IMG/VR virus record: IMGVR_UViG_3300010885_008817
Coordinates: 1-26,971 of that record
From: a virus
DNA length: 26,971 nucleotides
Reading direction: 5' to 3' (one strand)
Shown: positions 25,281-26,971 of the stretch, piece by piece
Position numbering within the stretch: position 1 is the first letter of the stretch
Layout: each line of letters starts with the position of its first letter
Notes under the pieces: model-generated
Seen by the model: the letters and a program-made list of their open reading frames with translations, nothing else
What the model was told of the DNA's origin: nothing
The model's database searches: none
Position numbers and translations under genes: made by a program

Positions 25281-26887
25281 TAGTAACTTCCTCCACCCCA
25301 ACTCTTCATTGCTGAGTTTCCTTGATACTGCAAGTCCATGACCATTAAGTACCTCAAGCAGTCTATTGGGTCTTTTGTTGCCCCCTTTTCGCCATCTTGA
25401 CCTGTCCACTCTTTCAGTGAGTATATTAAATTTTGACATTGTTCGCTAATATATAGTTTAGGTTTATTTTCTTCAGATAGGTCTTTAGCCATATCAAATG
25501 CAAATCCGTCATTAATCATAGCAATTCCTTGCTCTATTCGGATTCCAGCAGAAGGCTGAAAATGCATTGGTATTTCCCCATCGTCAAGCATATCTATTAG
25601 GGTTATTCCACCTTCATCTGTTACAGCCTTTGTGCCTCCAGCCCTAGGGTCAATATAACGCTCCCATATTTCTTCTCCACGCTCAAGTGTTAATATAAGT
25701 TCTTTATATTCATGTAAACTTCGTCCTGCGTTATTACGCTGGGCTGTTCCAGCCTTACCGTCTGCATCAGATGAAGGAACTGCCCATTCACCTTCGCTCT
25801 CATCTGGAAATTCACGATATATATACATACTGCCATCTTTAGTAACTCGCATCCAAAGCATAAACCAATTTCTTGCTCCAGCAGGGTCAACTACCATGTA
25901 GTTAGTTCCTTCCTCTGGTACTTTATCAGCAGATACAATATTAAGTTCAGGGCTAAATCTTGGAAATTGATTACCACTTACATTATCAGCCCAACCATAT
26001 GCACGAATTTTAATTTCATATGGTTTCTTTCCAGACAACATCTTTTTTAACTGATTAAATGGATTGTATGGATTCAGTTGACTATGAAACCACATCACTG
26101 CATGGCTTCTGATACTTCCTTTGGCCTTATATGGCATATGTCCCCTAGGACAACCCATGACATTAATCATGTCTGGCAATAAGTCGCTTTGTTTTGTTTC
26201 AATAAACTTAGAATTACTTACATAATCCTTAACTACTGGAGTGTATCCAGAAATAGGAGTAAATGTTATAAGCAACTTTCCCATTCTAGTAACAATACGA
26301 TATCTTAAAGTTTCAATCCAATCCATTGGTACAAGTTCATCACACCAAATAAAATCGACCTCACCACCTTCAATAACATCACGCTTTTGAGCGTAGTTCA
26401 TAAAGAAACACTGACTTTTGTTTGGAAGAATAAAAGTATTATCGCTGAATCCATTCTTTTGAGTGTACTGAACATTTTGAATCTTATTCTTTTTAAGTTC
26501 TTTAAATTCACTAGGAAGATACTTATAAATTACATTCTGTTGCATCTGAATGCTTGATTGATTAGTAGTATGTAAACACCAGATTCTTGCATCCTTAATA
26601 TTAATCAAAGATTGAACAACTCTTTTAGCGGCCCATTCTGTTTTAGACGCTCTGTTACCTCCAAGAATTAATAACTCGTTATTTTCTTTAAGTAGTTCGT
26701 CTGCCTCCTTCCAATGTGGAAGGTCGAATCCATGTCTATATGGGTCAAGTTTTTCTGCTAGGATTTTATCCTCACGCAGATTAAGCAATTCCATGACTTT
26801 ACGCTCACCATGCTTTTCAACTAAAGTTTTTAATTCATCCTGATTAGGTACAATCAGAATAGGATGAGGCGTAGGCTCAAAAGACAT
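25280..26887 (-). CDS. terL: Terminase large subunit (ATPase and nuclease)
   Basis: This 535-aa protein is the DNA-packaging motor. The ATPase half has Walker A GGNRASKT (76-83), Walker B with the catalytic acid VDFIWCDE (177-184) and the coupling motif LLITFTP (205-211). The RNase H-like nuclease half has VVDPAG with D334, YIDPRAG with D413 and KDPIDCLRYL with D507/D510 as likely metal ligands. Length is normal for the family. It cuts concatemeric DNA and pumps it through the portal. No recognisable small terminase precedes it here; the tRNA gene is only 16 bases upstream, so any terS lies elsewhere or is replaced by the HTH protein that follows. The start ATG has an AT-rich leader without Shine-Dalgarno site. 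Confidence 0.95.
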   Translation of the reverse strand: MSFEPTPHPILIVPNQDELKTLVEKHGERKVMELLNLREDKILAEKLDPYRHGFDLPHWKEADELLKENNELLILGGNRASKTEWAAKRVVQSLINIKDARIWCLHTTNQSSIQMQQNVIYKYLPSEFKELKKNKIQNVQYTQKNGFSDNTFILPNKSQCFFMNYAQKRDVIEGGEVDFIWCDELVPMDWIETLRYRIVTRMGKLLITFTPISGYTPVVKDYVSNSKFIETKQSDLLPDMINVMGCPRGHMPYKAKGSIRSHAVMWFHSQLNPYNPFNQLKKMLSGKKPYEIKIRAYGWADNVSGNQFPRFSPELNIVSADKVPEEGTNYMVVDPAGARNWFMLWMRVTKDGSMYIYREFPDESEGEWAVPSSDADGKAGTAQRNNAGRSLHEYKELILTLERGEEIWERYIDPRAGGTKAVTDEGGITLIDMLDDGEIPMHFQPSAGIRIEQGIAMINDGFAFDMAKDLSEENKPKLYISEQCQNLIYSLKEWTGQDGEKGATKDPIDCLRYLMVMDLQYQGNSAMKSWGGGSY

Positions 26888-26903
26888 TATTGTTAGCCAT
26901 AAA

Positions 26904-26971
26904 TGGAGCCTTGAATTGGGATTGAACCAATGACCTACGGTTTACAAAACCGTTGCACTACCACTGTGCTA
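26904..26971 (-). tRNA. tRNA-Thr (anticodon UGU), 5' end cut off
   Basis: Read on the - strand, the sequence from 26971 folds as a tRNA from position 8 onward: D stem GCAC/GTGC, anticodon stem ACGGT/ACCGT with loop TTTGTAA, five-base variable loop AGGTC, T arm ATTGG-TTCAATC-CCAAT, 3' acceptor strand TCAAGGC, discriminator T and an encoded CCA (26904-26906). The anticodon TGT (26944-26946 on the + strand as ACA) reads ACA threonine codons, which are frequent in this AT-rich phage. Only the seven bases of the 5' acceptor strand (expected GCCTTGA) are outside the window. It lies 16 bases upstream of the terminase ATG and probably shares its transcript. Confidence 0.93.

Noticed and set aside
25281-25439. 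Upstream extension of the HTH gene inside terminase (113-aa frame)
   Set aside because: The extension overlaps conserved terminase C-terminal coding and has no family resemblance; the ATG at 25280 with TAATG overlap and full HTH domain after it is the better start.
1-26971. TAG stop-codon recoding
   Set aside because: Genes show no in-frame TAG, glutamine is encoded by CAA/CAG, and no suppressor tRNA is seen; TAG is merely rare as a stop (once, at 851).
1-26971. CRISPR array, transposon, integrase or toxin-antitoxin genes
   Set aside because: No regular spaced repeats, transposase motifs, tyrosine/serine recombinase motifs or paired toxin-antitoxin frames were seen in either strand.

Overview
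This window is a contiguous piece of a tailed double-stranded DNA phage. The gene order (large terminase, portal, scaffold, major capsid, tail-tube proteins, internal virion proteins, lysis genes), with no tape measure, sheath or baseplate genes, points to a short-tailed (podovirus-like, T7-like in plan) virion. Composition is AT-rich, roughly 36% GC by eye. Almost no start codon has a Shine-Dalgarno sequence; starts instead follow A/T-rich stretches such as TAATTT-ATG. That fits a host such as Bacteroidota that initiates without Shine-Dalgarno pairing, but this is inference. Stops are TAA and TGA with one TAG, so the standard bacterial code applies.

Layout. Positions 1-948 (+ strand) hold the end of an early or metabolic operon: a metallophosphoesterase cut by the window edge, a winged-helix protein and a small zinc-ribbon protein. 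It converges on, and overlaps by 98 bp, the end of a late operon of about 25 kb that runs leftward on the - strand from 26887 to 851. In transcription order this operon encodes: large terminase, a 60-aa excisionase-type HTH protein, portal, an 83-aa protein, scaffold, major capsid (SU10/DUF5309-type), a 121-aa protein, a gp11-like tail-tube/adaptor protein, a 105-aa protein, a 603-aa repeat-built fibre, a 78-aa protein, a 33-aa membrane microprotein, a gp12-like tail nozzle, a second fibre with a gp53-like tip, a 143-aa protein in the gp13 position, and three ejection proteins in the gp14/15/16 positions (317, 1202 and 2281 aa). A holin-like protein and a lipoprotein with membrane segments (possible unimolecular spanin) close the operon. 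A tRNA-Thr(UGU) lies just upstream of the terminase and runs off the right edge.

How it works together: terminase and portal package DNA into a capsid built on the scaffold; the gp11/gp12-like proteins form the short tail carrying two fibres; the three internal proteins are presumably ejected to build the channel across the envelope. The 1202-aa protein carries a LysM domain, and the 2281-aa protein carries an HEXXH zincin site and a GNAT-like motif where T7 gp16 would carry a transglycosylase. Genes are packed with ATGA or TAATG junctions. The only sizeable gap in the late operon (121 bp, before the scaffold) holds a candidate sigma70-type promoter, a direct repeat and a hairpin. Across the window I find no copy of six 4-base palindromes (GATC, AGCT, ACGT, GCGC, CGCG, CCGG), a strong sign of restriction avoidance. 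There is no stretch over 300 bp without a gene.
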